Shown here piece by piece: positions 17,365-26,378 of a DNA stretch of 64,000 nucleotides. Source of the DNA: Litchfieldia salsa. Lineage in GTDB: Bacteria; Bacillota; Bacilli; Bacillales; Bacillaceae_L. The DNA lies in contig NZ_FNJU01000001.1 in the NCBI RefSeq assembly GCF_900104555.1, positions 310,001-374,000 of the forward strand, given 5' to 3'. A program made the position numbers and the translations under genes. The first letter of the stretch is position 1. Each line of letters opens with the position of its first letter. Below the pieces are notes generated by a model, which made no database searches, had not been told where the DNA came from, and was given only the letters and a program-made list of their open reading frames with translations.

Positions 17365-17856
17365 TCAGACTATTAAGTCATTCTCTGATTTTATATCGAT
17401 GGCTTCTTGTAGGAGTCTTTGAAGAACAGCAGCGAATACCGCAATTACCATGGGAGCAAAGATCATCGCCATTCCAACGAGGATCAGACCTGGTGCGTCA
17501 TCAACCTCTGCTAAAACATAGACGAATGGGATTGCTACTACATATAAACCACTGATTATAAGTGCACAATTCTTGATTTTCTTTAAAGCTGTTACAGATA
17601 AATCTGAGAAAGCCTGATTTTTATCGATATAGCTTAACAGGTTAAAAGATTGATACAAAGCGAAGTAAAATGGTACCGCTGAAACATACATCACCATTAA
17701 AATCGCATAAATAGCAAAAGCTAAATCTGAACCTCTTGCTGCTGCTTCATTTGCTTCCTCCGTGATTTGAGGTAATAAAAATAAACACAGAGCAAGCACA
17801 GGAATACCAATACAAATAACAGCTATCCTCAAAAATAGGGTTGAACTTCGTTTCAT
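17365..17856 (-). CDS. DUF2975 membrane protein (copy 1)
   Basis: The 163-residue protein has four membrane segments (about 8-28, 44-67, 95-115 and 124-147) with the conserved FNLLSYIDKN-AFS-LSV-ALKKIK loop between helices 2 and 3 and a cytoplasmic tail ending IKSEND. DUF2975 proteins of the YoaS type are usually encoded with a small YozG-like regulator, as here. The biochemical role is unknown; a membrane sensor or antagonist of the HTH protein is an inference. The start follows GAGGTG. A palindromic site shared with the paralogous operon lies 55 bp upstream. Confidence 0.82.
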   Translation of the reverse strand: MKRSSTLFLRIAVICIGIPVLALCLFLLPQITEEANEAAARGSDLAFAIYAILMVMYVSAVPFYFALYQSFNLLSYIDKNQAFSDLSVTALKKIKNCALIISGLYVVAIPFVYVLAEVDDAPGLILVGMAMIFAPMVIAVFAAVLQRLLQEAIDIKSENDLIV

Positions 17857-17910
17857 ATGAACACCTCATTTATTTTTTGTCATTATGAATTTACCACACT
17901 TTTTATTGTT

Positions 17911-17929
17911 TTACAATAAAACATTATTG
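17911..17929. promoter_or_regulatory. Candidate operator shared by both DUF2975/HTH operons
   Basis: On the minus strand it reads CAATAATGTTTTATTGTAA, with inverted arms CAATAA and TTATTG around four bases. The same 19 bases occur at 27067-27085 on the plus strand, at the same distance from the second operon, while the surrounding DNA has diverged. Confidence 0.65.
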
Positions 17930-18003
17930 TTTTTTATGTTATTGTTATTGAAATTGAATTATTCATGCAAATGACCAGAAGCAAGCTAAGATGAATTTTA
18001 TCA

Positions 18004-18042
18004 TAAAAAAGCCGATTCCCTAAACGTAGGAATCGACTTTTA
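18004..18042 (-). terminator. Terminator of the gene at 18072
   Basis: On the minus strand AAAAGTCGATTCC pairs with GGAATCGGCTTTT and a T-run follows, 30 bases after the stop. Confidence 0.8.
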
Positions 18043-18071
18043 AATATGACTTGAAAACTACTAACCTAAGA

Positions 18072-18629
18072 TCAGTCGCTCTCCTTAACTCCACCAGAAA
18101 GTAAATTATACTTGAGTTTTTTCTTGAAAATTAATTCTCTCCCCACATACACTCTACAATTTAAGCTGATGAGTCCACCCAGTTTAACCTTTATTACTTG
18201 AGGTTGATTTTGTACGACAATCGTACCTTTCAACGTTTGAGATGGAGCAAGCCAAGTTGACACACCATTTCTTTTTTTCTCTGACACTAGTTCACCATTT
18301 ATGAACAATTGTTCATGATTATAACGATTTACGATTTGAATCTCATTATTTTCATAAGTTAAATTCCACGTTTTCTCGAAATCCTTCGTTGCACTTGCTA
18401 TCATTTCATCCCATGTTTCATGATCCTGCTCTTTAGATTCCTTTTCTTCAGTGTTTTTATTTTTCTTAAATCGACTAGCAATCCATTCAACTAAGAAAAT
18501 AAAAATAAACATAGATATGATCATAGCAAAAAAGTTATCAAACATAGTACCTTCTGTAATTTTTCCGTAGGAATAGCCGATTATAACAAATACAACTAAA
18601 TAAAAAATAAATTTAAACAATAATGTCAC
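18072..18629 (-). CDS. Membrane protein of unknown function
   Basis: This 185-residue protein has two N-terminal membrane segments (about 4-21 and 30-51), a charged KKNKNTEEKESKEQDHE linker and a C-terminal soluble domain. That domain (residues 85-180) looks all-beta, with alternating hydrophobic strands and turn glycines. No family was recognised. It sits alone between the DUF2975 operon and the germination operon. Confidence 0.6.
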   Translation of the reverse strand: MTLLFKFIFYLVVFVIIGYSYGKITEGTMFDNFFAMIISMFIFIFLVEWIASRFKKNKNTEEKESKEQDHETWDEMIASATKDFEKTWNLTYENNEIQIVNRYNHEQLFINGELVSEKKRNGVSTWLAPSQTLKGTIVVQNQPQVIKVKLGGLISLNCRVYVGRELIFKKKLKYNLLSGGVKESD

Positions 18630-18865
18630 TCTCCTATAAATCTAAAACATTCTGTGTTTATTATACCATTTATTGTTTTTATAATATTACTTTGTCTTAC
18701 ATATATGTAATCTATTGGTGCTACTACCCTTAAAATGCTAGCCTTCGATTTATTGGTTTCTTATTGATTAGATTCAATGAAAAGAACCAAGTTTTTCTAA
18801 ACATTCACATATTCATTCCACTTATTGGTGAAATTAAAGTAACAATACGATTATGGAGAATAGAG

Positions 18866-20413
18866 ATGAAACTTACTTCCCCACCGTTTTTTAAAAAGAA
18901 GAAACAAAAGAAGTCTCAAGAGAGTCCTTCTGATTCGAATTCTGAACAGAAGGTAACCATGTTTGAAAATCTAGATGAAAGCATGACCTTTATTAAACAA
19001 GCATTTTCAAATACAGACGATCTAATCGTAAAAAAGATTCAAAATAGAGATACAAACGGGTTTCTCGTTTATTTAGATACGATGACAGACAGTGAGAAGA
19101 TACAGAAGAATATTCTAAAACCTCTGATGGAGGCAAGCAATGATCACTTAACTAATGTTCTTTTTTCTACTTTTAAAAGTTTGAATTTCTTAAATAAAGC
19201 ACATATAGAGCTTCTGAATGGATCTTGTCTCTTCTTTTTGGAGGGTGAACAACAATTCTATAGCCTAAATGTGGCGTTATCAAAAGATCGTTCAGTCGAG
19301 GAACCGTCCAATGAACAAGTTATTTCGGGATCTCATGAAGGCTTTGTCGAAACTCATATTACAAATCTTCACTTAGTACGGAAAGCACTTAAAACACCAG
19401 CCTTAAAATTAGAACATGTAACCGTAGGGGACCAAATTCCTTCAAAGTTAACACTTGTTTATCGGGAGGATCTTGCCAATAAAGAAATCATTGAAGAGTT
19501 TAAAAAAAGAGTGGAAAACACCTCAATCGACCATATACCTAGCTTTGGATTTCTCCAAGAACTAATTGAAGATTCAACATGGTCACCCTTTCCACAGATC
19601 TTGTATACAGAAAGAGTGGATCGTGTAGTAGGTCATATAAATGAAGGGAGAGTTTCCGTTCTTATTGAGGGTAGTCCCTCTTGTCTCATTATTCCAGTTA
19701 CCTTTTTTGCCTTTTTCCAATCCCCAGATGATTATAATTCTCGGTGGATGATCGGTTCTTTTGTTCGTACCTTGAGATTATTAAGTATTGCAATCGCTGT
19801 AAATCTTCCTGCAGTTTATATTGCGATTATCGGTTTTCATTTTGAAGTTCTGCCAGATGAATTAGTTCTCCCTGTTATCAGTTCGATTCGAAATATACCT
19901 TTCCCCCCTTTAATCGAAGCTCTTATTATGGAATTGACGATTGAGCTAATTCGTGAAGCTGGGGTAAGGCTTCCTTCGAGAATCGGTCAAACCATTGGTA
20001 TTGTAGGAGGACTTGTTATTGGGGACGCGGTTGTACGTGCGGGTTTAATTTCCAACACGATGATTGTTGTCGTTGCCATCACTGCCGTTGCAGCCTATAG
20101 CATTCCAACAACTCCAATGAGTGATGCTGTTCGATTTTTACGCTTTCCTCTTATGCTCTTATCATCAACATTTGGATTTGTAGGAATTGTTATTGGGACC
20201 ATCTTTATCTTAGCTCATTTATGTAGACTAGAATCGTTTGGAACCCCTTACTTTGCTCCCTGGGCACCATTTCAGCTACAAGATATTAAAGACACCTTTA
20301 TCCGTCTGCCTGTTTGGAAGTTCAATACCCGTCCATTAGAAACAAAAGCGCAGTCACTAGGAAAACAATCTTCAGCAAGGGAGTGGAAAACGAATGAAAG
20401 GCGACATAAATAA
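18866..20413 (+). CDS. GerA-family spore germination receptor, A subunit
   Basis: This 515-residue subunit of a germinant receptor in the spore inner membrane matches GerAA/GerKA. It has a basic, low-complexity N-terminus (KKKKQKKSQESPSDS), a soluble domain to about residue 265 and a membrane domain with the family motifs. These include GHINEGRVSVLIEGSP, FVRTLRLLSIAIAVNLPAVYIA, PFPPLIEALIMELTIELIREAG-RLP and GQTIGIVGGLVIGDA. I use ATG 18866 (GGAG eight bases before); a start at 18764 lacks a ribosome site. The B-subunit gene overlaps its end by 20 nt. The ligand is not predictable. Confidence 0.93.
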   Translation: MKLTSPPFFKKKKQKKSQESPSDSNSEQKVTMFENLDESMTFIKQAFSNTDDLIVKKIQNRDTNGFLVYLDTMTDSEKIQKNILKPLMEASNDHLTNVLFSTFKSLNFLNKAHIELLNGSCLFFLEGEQQFYSLNVALSKDRSVEEPSNEQVISGSHEGFVETHITNLHLVRKALKTPALKLEHVTVGDQIPSKLTLVYREDLANKEIIEEFKKRVENTSIDHIPSFGFLQELIEDSTWSPFPQILYTERVDRVVGHINEGRVSVLIEGSPSCLIIPVTFFAFFQSPDDYNSRWMIGSFVRTLRLLSIAIAVNLPAVYIAIIGFHFEVLPDELVLPVISSIRNIPFPPLIEALIMELTIELIREAGVRLPSRIGQTIGIVGGLVIGDAVVRAGLISNTMIVVVAITAVAAYSIPTTPMSDAVRFLRFPLMLLSSTFGFVGIVIGTIFILAHLCRLESFGTPYFAPWAPFQLQDIKDTFIRLPVWKFNTRPLETKAQSLGKQSSAREWKTNERRHK

Positions 20414-21491
20414 AATCACGAATAATCAACTGATTTTTATGATTATCCAAGCTCAAATTGGGGTAGGAATTCTTTCCTTGCCCCATGATGTCGCCGTAGT
20501 TGCTAAACAGGATGGATGGATTTCCACTCTTATCGCTGGATTGATTTCACAAGCCATTATTATCATCCTTTGGTTACTATGTAGAAGATTCCCCTCTCTT
20601 TCTTTATATAAAATCCTTCCTAAATTACTAGGAAAGATTATAGGAAACATCATCATTCTCTTCTACTCTCTTTACTTTATGATTACGGGTTCTCTAGTGT
20701 TGGCTCGATATAATGATATTATCGATAAATGGATACTGCCTCAAACTCCCAATTGGGTAACCATGGTATTAATTCTACTCACTTGTATTTATATTGTGAG
20801 TGCTGGTTTAACAAGTATTGCAAGATTTTATACCCTTGTTTCACCGGTCTTACTTCTATTGTTTATTTTGATTATGTATAGTATGAAAGATGCGAATTTC
20901 CTCTATATTTTACCTATAGGCGATCAGGGCATCCCGACTTTATTTCAAGGTTCAAAAGAAGCAGCTTTCTCCATGTTAGGGTTTGAGTTATTTCTATTTA
21001 TTCACCCACATGTACAATCGTCAATGAAGGACAAACTTAAAGCCATGACGATCGCAAATACATTTGTGACTCTATTTTATACATTTATGGTGTTTGCAGC
21101 ATTAGTCTATTTTGAAACAAATGCAGATATTGCACTCACACCAGAGCCATTATTATATATGATTAAAGCCTATTCGTTTCAAATCTTAGAACGAACAGAC
21201 CTTTTTTTCTTATCCTTATGGTTAATGGTCGTTGCTACTTCAATCGCGAACTGGTTATTATTATCTTCCATGGGACTATCAAGCTTAGTAAAAAAAAGTT
21301 ACGCACCCTTTCTCCCACTAGTAGCCGGATTTTATCTAGTTTTAGCACTTATTCCAGACCGTGATAAAGATTTCGAAAGCTTTAATCAATTTCTTGGACC
21401 GAGCCATTATATTTTTATTATCTTGATTCCTTTATTACTATTAATCAGTTCAATCGTCTTTTCCAAGAAAGATGAGGTGGAAGAAACATGA
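20394..21491 (+). CDS. GerB-family spore germination receptor, B subunit
   Basis: The 365-residue protein of the APC-type transporter fold has about ten membrane segments. It begins with the family pattern IT-NQLIFMIIQAQIGVGILSLP at residues 7-28. In these receptors the B subunit carries the germinant-binding pocket. The ATG lies inside the end of the A-subunit gene, and its own stop overlaps the next start in ATGA. The three genes therefore form one translationally coupled operon. A forespore sigma-G promoter is expected upstream, but I could not identify one with confidence. Confidence 0.93.
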   Translation: MKGDINKITNNQLIFMIIQAQIGVGILSLPHDVAVVAKQDGWISTLIAGLISQAIIIILWLLCRRFPSLSLYKILPKLLGKIIGNIIILFYSLYFMITGSLVLARYNDIIDKWILPQTPNWVTMVLILLTCIYIVSAGLTSIARFYTLVSPVLLLLFILIMYSMKDANFLYILPIGDQGIPTLFQGSKEAAFSMLGFELFLFIHPHVQSSMKDKLKAMTIANTFVTLFYTFMVFAALVYFETNADIALTPEPLLYMIKAYSFQILERTDLFFLSLWLMVVATSIANWLLLSSMGLSSLVKKSYAPFLPLVAGFYLVLALIPDRDKDFESFNQFLGPSHYIFIILIPLLLLISSIVFSKKDEVEET

Positions 21492-22597
21492 GAGTTAAAC
21501 AACTATTTATCATTCTCCTTTGTGTCCTACTAACAGGATGTTGGGACCAACATTTAATGAAGAATGCGATACTCGTACAAGTATTAACTTATGATCTCTC
21601 AGAAAAGGACGAATTTTTATTAGGGATTTCAATTCCTATCATTGAAGGGGGTTCTGGAGGTTCCGAACTTTCTGTTACAAGTGAAACATTCTCCGCTACC
21701 GGTTTCACACCAAGGGACTCCAGAAAAAAGATAGCTCGTGAAATATCCGGAGTATTAGATACCTCTAAAAATAAATTAATTCTCTTTGGTGACAGGATGG
21801 CCACAAACGATATTTATCCTACATTAGATGTCATTTGGCGTGATTCAAGAAATTCATTAGGTGCTACTCTTGCCATTGTAGACGGCAAGGCCCTTGAGAT
21901 TCTAGAAATCGAACCAAAACATAAACCTAACGTAAGTGAATATTTTCACGATGCCCTTACAAGTGCAGAAACAAATACCATTATTCCACCTGAAACCATT
22001 CAAACACTTGCATCAGAAATACTTGATCCAGGTGAAGATGTTGTTCTCCCCTACTTGAAGGCAAATAGTAAGAAGAGTGCAATTGTAGTTGGACTTGCTC
22101 TAATGGATGATCGAAAATATGTTGGAAATTTATCACCTCAAGATTCAACACTTCTCCTTTTAATGAATAATAAAAAAGGAAAGTTCGCGCGTTTTACTAA
22201 GAAAGTAAACGAAAAAGAGAAATACGATTATAATAACTATCTTTCTTTCAATGTGGAAAAGAATAAACGTGACTTTAAGGTAGAAGTGAACGAAGGACAG
22301 GTTATGGTTTCACTTAACCTAAAGATGATGATCAATGTTGATGAATATCCTAAAGGAAATGTACCAGAGGAGATAGATAGACTTAATAAGGTCTTAACCG
22401 AAGAGCTTACAAAGGATGCGAATGATCTTATTGCCACATTACAAGAAAAGAATTGTGATGTGTTTGGAATTGGCAGAAGATTGATGGCCTTTTATCCTGA
22501 CACTTGGGAAAAGCTTGATCAAAAGGAGTATTTTAAAGATATTACATTTAATACGAAGGTGGATGTAACGATAGTCTCGCATGGTATTGTTATGTAA
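21488..22597 (+). CDS. GerC-family spore germination lipoprotein, C subunit
   Basis: The 369-residue lipoprotein starts with a lipobox signal peptide (LLTGCWD, lipidated Cys near residue 18). It continues with the GerC landmarks ISG-LD-SKN-LI-FGD, EYFHDALTSAETN and a C-terminal domain ending near YF-DI-FNTKVDVTI. It sits on the outer face of the spore inner membrane with the A and B subunits. The tryptophan and aspartate after the Cys (WD) are typical of GerC proteins. No clear terminator follows. Confidence 0.92.
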   Translation: MRVKQLFIILLCVLLTGCWDQHLMKNAILVQVLTYDLSEKDEFLLGISIPIIEGGSGGSELSVTSETFSATGFTPRDSRKKIAREISGVLDTSKNKLILFGDRMATNDIYPTLDVIWRDSRNSLGATLAIVDGKALEILEIEPKHKPNVSEYFHDALTSAETNTIIPPETIQTLASEILDPGEDVVLPYLKANSKKSAIVVGLALMDDRKYVGNLSPQDSTLLLLMNNKKGKFARFTKKVNEKEKYDYNNYLSFNVEKNKRDFKVEVNEGQVMVSLNLKMMINVDEYPKGNVPEEIDRLNKVLTEELTKDANDLIATLQEKNCDVFGIGRRLMAFYPDTWEKLDQKEYFKDITFNTKVDVTIVSHGIVM

Positions 22598-22702
22598 AGC
22601 AAGGCTGTTTTAAAAGATCAATATTCTTTTATCTCTCCAGTTACAGTACAATGGATTTATAATCTAAGATATTTGCTGGCACTCTGAAGAGAGGAAGATA
22701 AG

Positions 22703-23470
22703 ATGTCACTTGAATTAGACTTATCTCTTTTAATTATTTTAATTGTCTTTGGATTTTTAGCTTCGTTTATTGATTCAGTTGTTGGGGGCGGTGGACTAAT
22801 CGCTTTACCTGCACTATTGTTTACAGGTCTTAGCCCAGCATCAGCAGTTGCAACAAATAAATTAGTTGGGACAATGGGCTCTTTAACTAGTACATTGATG
22901 TTTTATCGTTCTGGAAAGTTAGAATTGAAATCAGTCTATAAGTTCTTCCCACTTGTATTTATTGGGTCAATGGTAGGTGCGTGGACTGTTTCCTTGATGA
23001 ATCCTGAAGTACTTAAACCATTGATGTTGATTATGCTCGCTACTGTTGCGATTTACACCATTTTCAAGAAGGATTGGGGAAGCATCTCAACCTACAAAAA
23101 ATTATCCTCGCGCAACTTCATTGTTTTTATGGTGATCATCACTGCCATTGGTTTTTATGATGGCTTTCTTGGTCCTGGAACAGGTTCATTTTTAATGTTT
23201 GCTTTCTTAATGATTGGATTTGATTTTATAAAAGCAGCTGGGAATGCAAAATTTCTGAACTTCGGCAGTAATATAGCCGGCTTATTAATGTTCATGTATT
23301 TAGGAGAAGTGAATTATACATACGGCTTACCTATGGCAATAGCTGGGATTGCTGGTTCAATTTGTGGCTCGATGTTCGCGATTAAAAAGGGCAGTGGATA
23401 TGTTCGAACATTGTTCATTACAGTAACCTTTTTACTACTTGCTAAGAATCTATATGACCTATTCTTTTGA
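22703..23470 (+). CDS. TSUP-family (TauE/SafE-like) permease
   Basis: The 255-residue membrane protein has about eight segments and the two-repeat organisation of sulfite/sulfonate exporters: GFLASFIDSVVGGGGLIALPAL with ATNK in the N-terminal half, GFYDGFLGPGTGSFL with NAKFLNFGSN in the C-terminal half. The family moves sulfur-containing or small organic anions. The substrate here is unknown. AGAGAGGAAGATAAG precedes the ATG. A REP hairpin directly after the stop probably ends transcription. Confidence 0.85.
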   Translation: MSLELDLSLLIILIVFGFLASFIDSVVGGGGLIALPALLFTGLSPASAVATNKLVGTMGSLTSTLMFYRSGKLELKSVYKFFPLVFIGSMVGAWTVSLMNPEVLKPLMLIMLATVAIYTIFKKDWGSISTYKKLSSRNFIVFMVIITAIGFYDGFLGPGTGSFLMFAFLMIGFDFIKAAGNAKFLNFGSNIAGLLMFMYLGEVNYTYGLPMAIAGIAGSICGSMFAIKKGSGYVRTLFITVTFLLLAKNLYDLFF

Positions 23471-23471
23471 T

Positions 23472-23523
23472 ACATGGGGACGGTTCTCACGTTCTAAATG
23501 AAACGTGAGAACCGTCCCCGTGT
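23472..23523. repeat. REP-like hairpin (copy 4) between convergent genes
   Basis: ACATGGGGACGGTTCTCACG and TT, a CTAAATG loop, then AA and CGTGAGAACCGTCCCCGTGT. It abuts the stop codons of the TauE-like gene and of the minus-strand lipoprotein, so it can act as a bidirectional terminator. Confidence 0.85.
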
Positions 23524-23981
23524 TATTCTACTTTTACAACAATTGTATAAGATACTTCGTTGTTGTTCCAACGGGATATTATTTCATATATATATTCTCC
23601 CTGTTCAACAGGTGCTATGAATTCGTTATCTTCTAGTTTAACTTCCTTTTCTGGTTCTTTATCATTCCACTGAATGGCAGTTATGTTTGACTCTTTTATA
23701 TCAGTTTTAAATGCAAGAGTACTATTTGGTGCTACTTTTATAGGTTCTAATGTTTCTGCTATTTGGTTAGGACTCGCGCTATCTGTTGTGACCACTTCTG
23801 TTTCTAGCCCTACCTTTCTTTCTAGATGAAATCCTCCTGTCTGCAATTTTGCTTTGTGATGATCAATGATGATATATCCATTTGGAATTTTCAACTCTTC
23901 GTCAGTAGCGTTTCCTTGCAAAGAACAACCCGAGATATAGATAATGAACGAACATACCAATATACTGAAATGTTTCATCAT
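23523..23981 (-). CDS. Small lipoprotein of unknown function
   Basis: The 152-residue protein has a lipoprotein signal peptide (IYISGCSLQG, Cys at about residue 19). The mature part seems to form one beta-rich domain (residues 40-150) ending in EYIYEIISRW--NEVSYTIVVKVE. This resembles small Ig-like lipoproteins common in Bacillus, but no named family was recognised. It is a single gene bounded by a REP hairpin. Confidence 0.65.
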   Translation of the reverse strand: MMKHFSILVCSFIIYISGCSLQGNATDEELKIPNGYIIIDHHKAKLQTGGFHLERKVGLETEVVTTDSASPNQIAETLEPIKVAPNSTLAFKTDIKESNITAIQWNDKEPEKEVKLEDNEFIAPVEQGEYIYEIISRWNNNEVSYTIVVKVE

Positions 23982-24132
23982 ACCCCCTCCTTCTCTTATT
24001 TAGACGACAAAAGAAGTAAATGGTTACAACAATTATTTGGGTACATATTTGAATACGCTATTACTTTATAAAAACAAAAAGTGAAACATTAACTGTGCGT
24101 GAAACGTAGACTACTATATGAGGTGATGATAA

Positions 24133-24549
24133 ATGGAGACCACGATTAGAAGAATAGATATGCAAGATGCCTGGACAATTCGGCATCATGTAATGTGGCC
24201 TGATCAGCCATTTGACTTCATTAAATTAGAAGACGATCCTTCAGGTATCCATTTTGGATTATTTAGTGATAAGGATCTCGTTTCTGTGATTTCTCTGTTC
24301 ATTTCTAATGAAGAAGCGCAATTCCGTAAATTTGCGACTGTTGAACATGAACAAGGTAAGGGTTATGGTAGTGTATTATTAAGCTATTTATTAAAGGAAG
24401 CAAAATCATACGAAGTTAAGCGAATTTGGTGTAATGCTAGAGAAAATAAGATCAATTTTTATAAAAAAGCAGGGCTCCAAGAAACAAAAGATCGTTTTGT
24501 AAAGGCAGGGAAAGCATACATCATTATGGAGAAGAATTTAGACACATAG
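24133..24549 (+). CDS. GNAT-family N-acetyltransferase
   Basis: The 138-residue protein has the GNAT fold: FRKFATVEHEQGKGYGSVLLSYL around residue 75 holds the acetyl-CoA loop (Q-G-G-G/S), followed by the beta-5 CNARENKINFYKKAG motif near residue 107. The acceptor substrate is unknown. GAGGTGATGATAA precedes the ATG. Its stop lies in a duplicated 10-mer (GACACATAGG, 24541-24560) that leads directly into a REP hairpin. Confidence 0.82.
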   Translation: METTIRRIDMQDAWTIRHHVMWPDQPFDFIKLEDDPSGIHFGLFSDKDLVSVISLFISNEEAQFRKFATVEHEQGKGYGSVLLSYLLKEAKSYEVKRIWCNARENKINFYKKAGLQETKDRFVKAGKAYIIMEKNLDT

Positions 24550-24553
24550 GGAC

Positions 24554-24605
24554 ACATAGGGACGGTTCTCACGTTCAAAATGAACCGTGAGAACCGTCCC
24601 CATGT
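24554..24605. repeat. REP-like hairpin (copy 5) between convergent genes
   Basis: ACATAGGGACGGTTCTCACG and TT pair with AA and CCGTGAGAACCGTCCCCATGT. It lies between the stop of the GNAT gene and the stop of the siderophore ATPase gene. Confidence 0.85.
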
Positions 24606-24606
24606 T

Positions 24607-25434
24607 TTAACTTATGTGTATATATTCCTTCTCTAATTCTACTTCTTTTTCTCTAATTAAATCATATGTAATACACATCGGTCTTCCTGTTCTTGGATCA
24701 CGTCCGACTTCAGCATCAATATTGAATACCTCTTTCAATATGTCCTTTTGTATCACGTCTTCACATTTGCCTGATTTAATAAGGCTACCATCTTTTAATG
24801 CGATAAGATTATGCGAAAAACGGGCTGCATGGTTTAAGTCATGTAAAACCATGATGATTGTTCTATTTTGAGTTTCATTTAAGGTTTTCAATAATTCAAG
24901 TATTTCTAATTGATGTGCCATGTCAAGATATGTGGTTGGTTCGTCTAAAAAGATAATTTCCGTTTCTTGAGCAAGGGCCATCGCAATCCATACACGTTGC
25001 CTTTGACCTCCTGAAAGTGAATCAACTGACCGATGCTTATAATCAATTGTATTTGTAACCTCCATTGCCCAATTAATGACCTCATAATCGCGAGAGGACA
25101 ATTTACCAAAACCATTTTGATATGGAAATCTACCATATGATACTAACTCACCTACGGTTAACCCGCTTATATGATCATGGGTTTGAGGGAGAATCGCCAT
25201 TTTCTGTGCCAATCTTTTCGTGTTTTCCTTTGCAATTGATTGGCCGTCTAATAAGACCGTTCCTTTTGAGTGTGGGATGATTCTGGTAATAGCCTTTAGC
25301 AAGGTCGACTTCCCACAACCATTCGAACCAATAATCGTCGTAATTTCATTGTTCTCAAAAAAGAGATTCATATTTTTCAGTATCGTATGTTCATCATAAC
25401 CTACATATAAATCGTTCGTTAACAAACGTGTCAC
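24607..25434 (-). CDS. yusV: Iron-siderophore ABC transporter ATPase, YusV/FecE-like
   Basis: This cytoplasmic ATPase of the FecE/FhuC group has Walker A GSNGCGKST (about residue 38), the Q-loop in LPQTHDH, signature LSGGQRQRV (about 138), Walker B EIIFLDEPT and the H-loop VLHDLNH. I put the start at GTG 25434 after GGAAGG, giving 275 residues, the length of B. subtilis YusV. The longer frame to 25620 would start on the promoter -35. No permease or binding protein is adjacent. YusV is known as a shared orphan ATPase for several siderophore importers, which fits. A Fur box overlaps the promoter. Confidence 0.85.
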   Translation of the reverse strand: MTRLLTNDLYVGYDEHTILKNMNLFFENNEITTIIGSNGCGKSTLLKAITRIIPHSKGTVLLDGQSIAKENTKRLAQKMAILPQTHDHISGLTVGELVSYGRFPYQNGFGKLSSRDYEVINWAMEVTNTIDYKHRSVDSLSGGQRQRVWIAMALAQETEIIFLDEPTTYLDMAHQLEILELLKTLNETQNRTIIMVLHDLNHAARFSHNLIALKDGSLIKSGKCEDVIQKDILKEVFNIDAEVGRDPRTGRPMCITYDLIREKEVELEKEYIHIS

Positions 25435-25570
25435 GTCATAGCCTTCCTTCCCGTAAACTTTAATCTTATATTTAAATAATTCCATATGAAGTATTGAAGT
25501 GGATCTTTCTAATTTCTCTTGTTGGGTAATAGCGAGATAAATAGACATTTTATTAAAAATCTCACTCAAT

Positions 25571-25620
25571 TGAAAATGATTCTCGTTATTAATTAAAGTA
25601 TAGTATGAATTATTTGTCAA
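25571..25620 (-). promoter_or_regulatory. Fur-controlled promoter of the yusV-like gene
   Basis: On the minus strand TTGACA (25620-25615) and TTTAAT (25597-25592) are 17 bp apart. Just downstream, TGAAAATGATTCTCG (plus strand 25571-25585) matches the 7-1-7 Fur box TGATAAT-N-ATTATCA at 11 of 14 arm positions. Iron repression is therefore expected. The leader to GTG 25434 would be about 150 nt. Confidence 0.72.
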
Positions 25621-25755
25621 TTAAATATAAATTTCATTTCTCAAAATGTCTCTGTTGTTTAGCAACCCTTGGTAAATAGGCTAGTTAATTGATTAATCAT
25701 TCTCTGACATGTAAAATAAATACGTCATAAACTAATTAGAATAGAGGGAATATCT

Positions 25756-26049
25756 ATGATTCAACGTACTGTACTTGTAAAGTTTGCTGAAACAACGACA
25801 CAGGACCAATTGGTAGAGGTTGTTAACCGTTTCAAAGCACTACAAAATGTTTTAACTGGAATTGTTGAAATTCAAGCAGGCCTTAATATAGCTGAAAAAA
25901 GCAAGGAATTCCAAGTGATGCTGATGGTTCGCTTTGAGAATCAAGCTGCATTGGATGCATATGCTGTAAATGAAGATCATCAAGCTGTTGCAGCATTCAT
26001 TCGTGAGGTTGGACGTGTTGATAGCATTGGAGTAGATATTGAGCTTTAA
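25756..26049 (+). CDS. Dabb-family stress-responsive alpha/beta-barrel protein
   Basis: The 97-residue protein fits the dimeric alpha/beta barrel (Dabb) family: a first strand IQRTVLVKF, a central helix, FQVMLMVRFENQAALDAYAVNEDHQAVAAFI, and a final strand. The usual core N-DH is seen as NEDH near residue 74. Members include stress proteins and small enzymes; the activity here is unknown. AGAGGGAATATCT precedes the ATG and a terminator follows at 26075. Confidence 0.85.
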   Translation: MIQRTVLVKFAETTTQDQLVEVVNRFKALQNVLTGIVEIQAGLNIAEKSKEFQVMLMVRFENQAALDAYAVNEDHQAVAAFIREVGRVDSIGVDIEL

Positions 26050-26074
26050 GAGGCAAATAGGATTAGATTAACTA

Positions 26075-26099
26075 GGCATTGCAGCTTGCAATGTCTTTT
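26075..26099 (+). terminator. Terminator of the Dabb gene
   Basis: CATTGCA and TGCAATG pair around GCT and TCTTTTC follows. Confidence 0.75.
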
Positions 26100-26133
26100 C
26101 ACTTTTTCCTAACTAACAAATCTAAGAGTAACC

Positions 26134-26358
26134 TTACATTTTCATCTTAAGAGAACGCTCTACAATATACCCAACTATTAATCCAGTAACAATAGGAAGA
26201 AATGAAATATCTGCACTAAAAAAAAATCCTTCATTTAATTGCTCGTTTAGAACAATTGAAAACCTTAGAAGTGATAAATCAAAGGTGTTACCAATCAAAT
26301 ATAATAGAGCCATTGTACCGACTGATGTTAGTAGTGGAAACCATTTACCTTTTTTCAT
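26134..26358 (-). CDS. Small two-helix membrane protein
   Basis: The 74-residue protein has two hydrophobic segments (about 8-24 and 50-66) separated by an acidic loop and a positive tail (ERSLKMKM). GGGGGAG precedes the ATG. No family was recognised and the neighbours give no hint of function. Confidence 0.6.
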   Translation of the reverse strand: MKKGKWFPLLTSVGTMALLYLIGNTFDLSLLRFSIVLNEQLNEGFFFSADISFLPIVTGLIVGYIVERSLKMKM

Positions 26359-26378
26359 GAAACTCCCCCTTTTTCCAT

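Noticed and set aside
22600-22625. Further MITE end (AAGGCTGTTTTAAAAG) after the GerC-type gene
   Set aside because: Only one short end is visible; no matching arm or hairpin core follows.
25435-25620. N-terminal extension of the siderophore ATPase
   Set aside because: Its first codon overlaps the -35 and the Fur box; homologues start at the later GTG.
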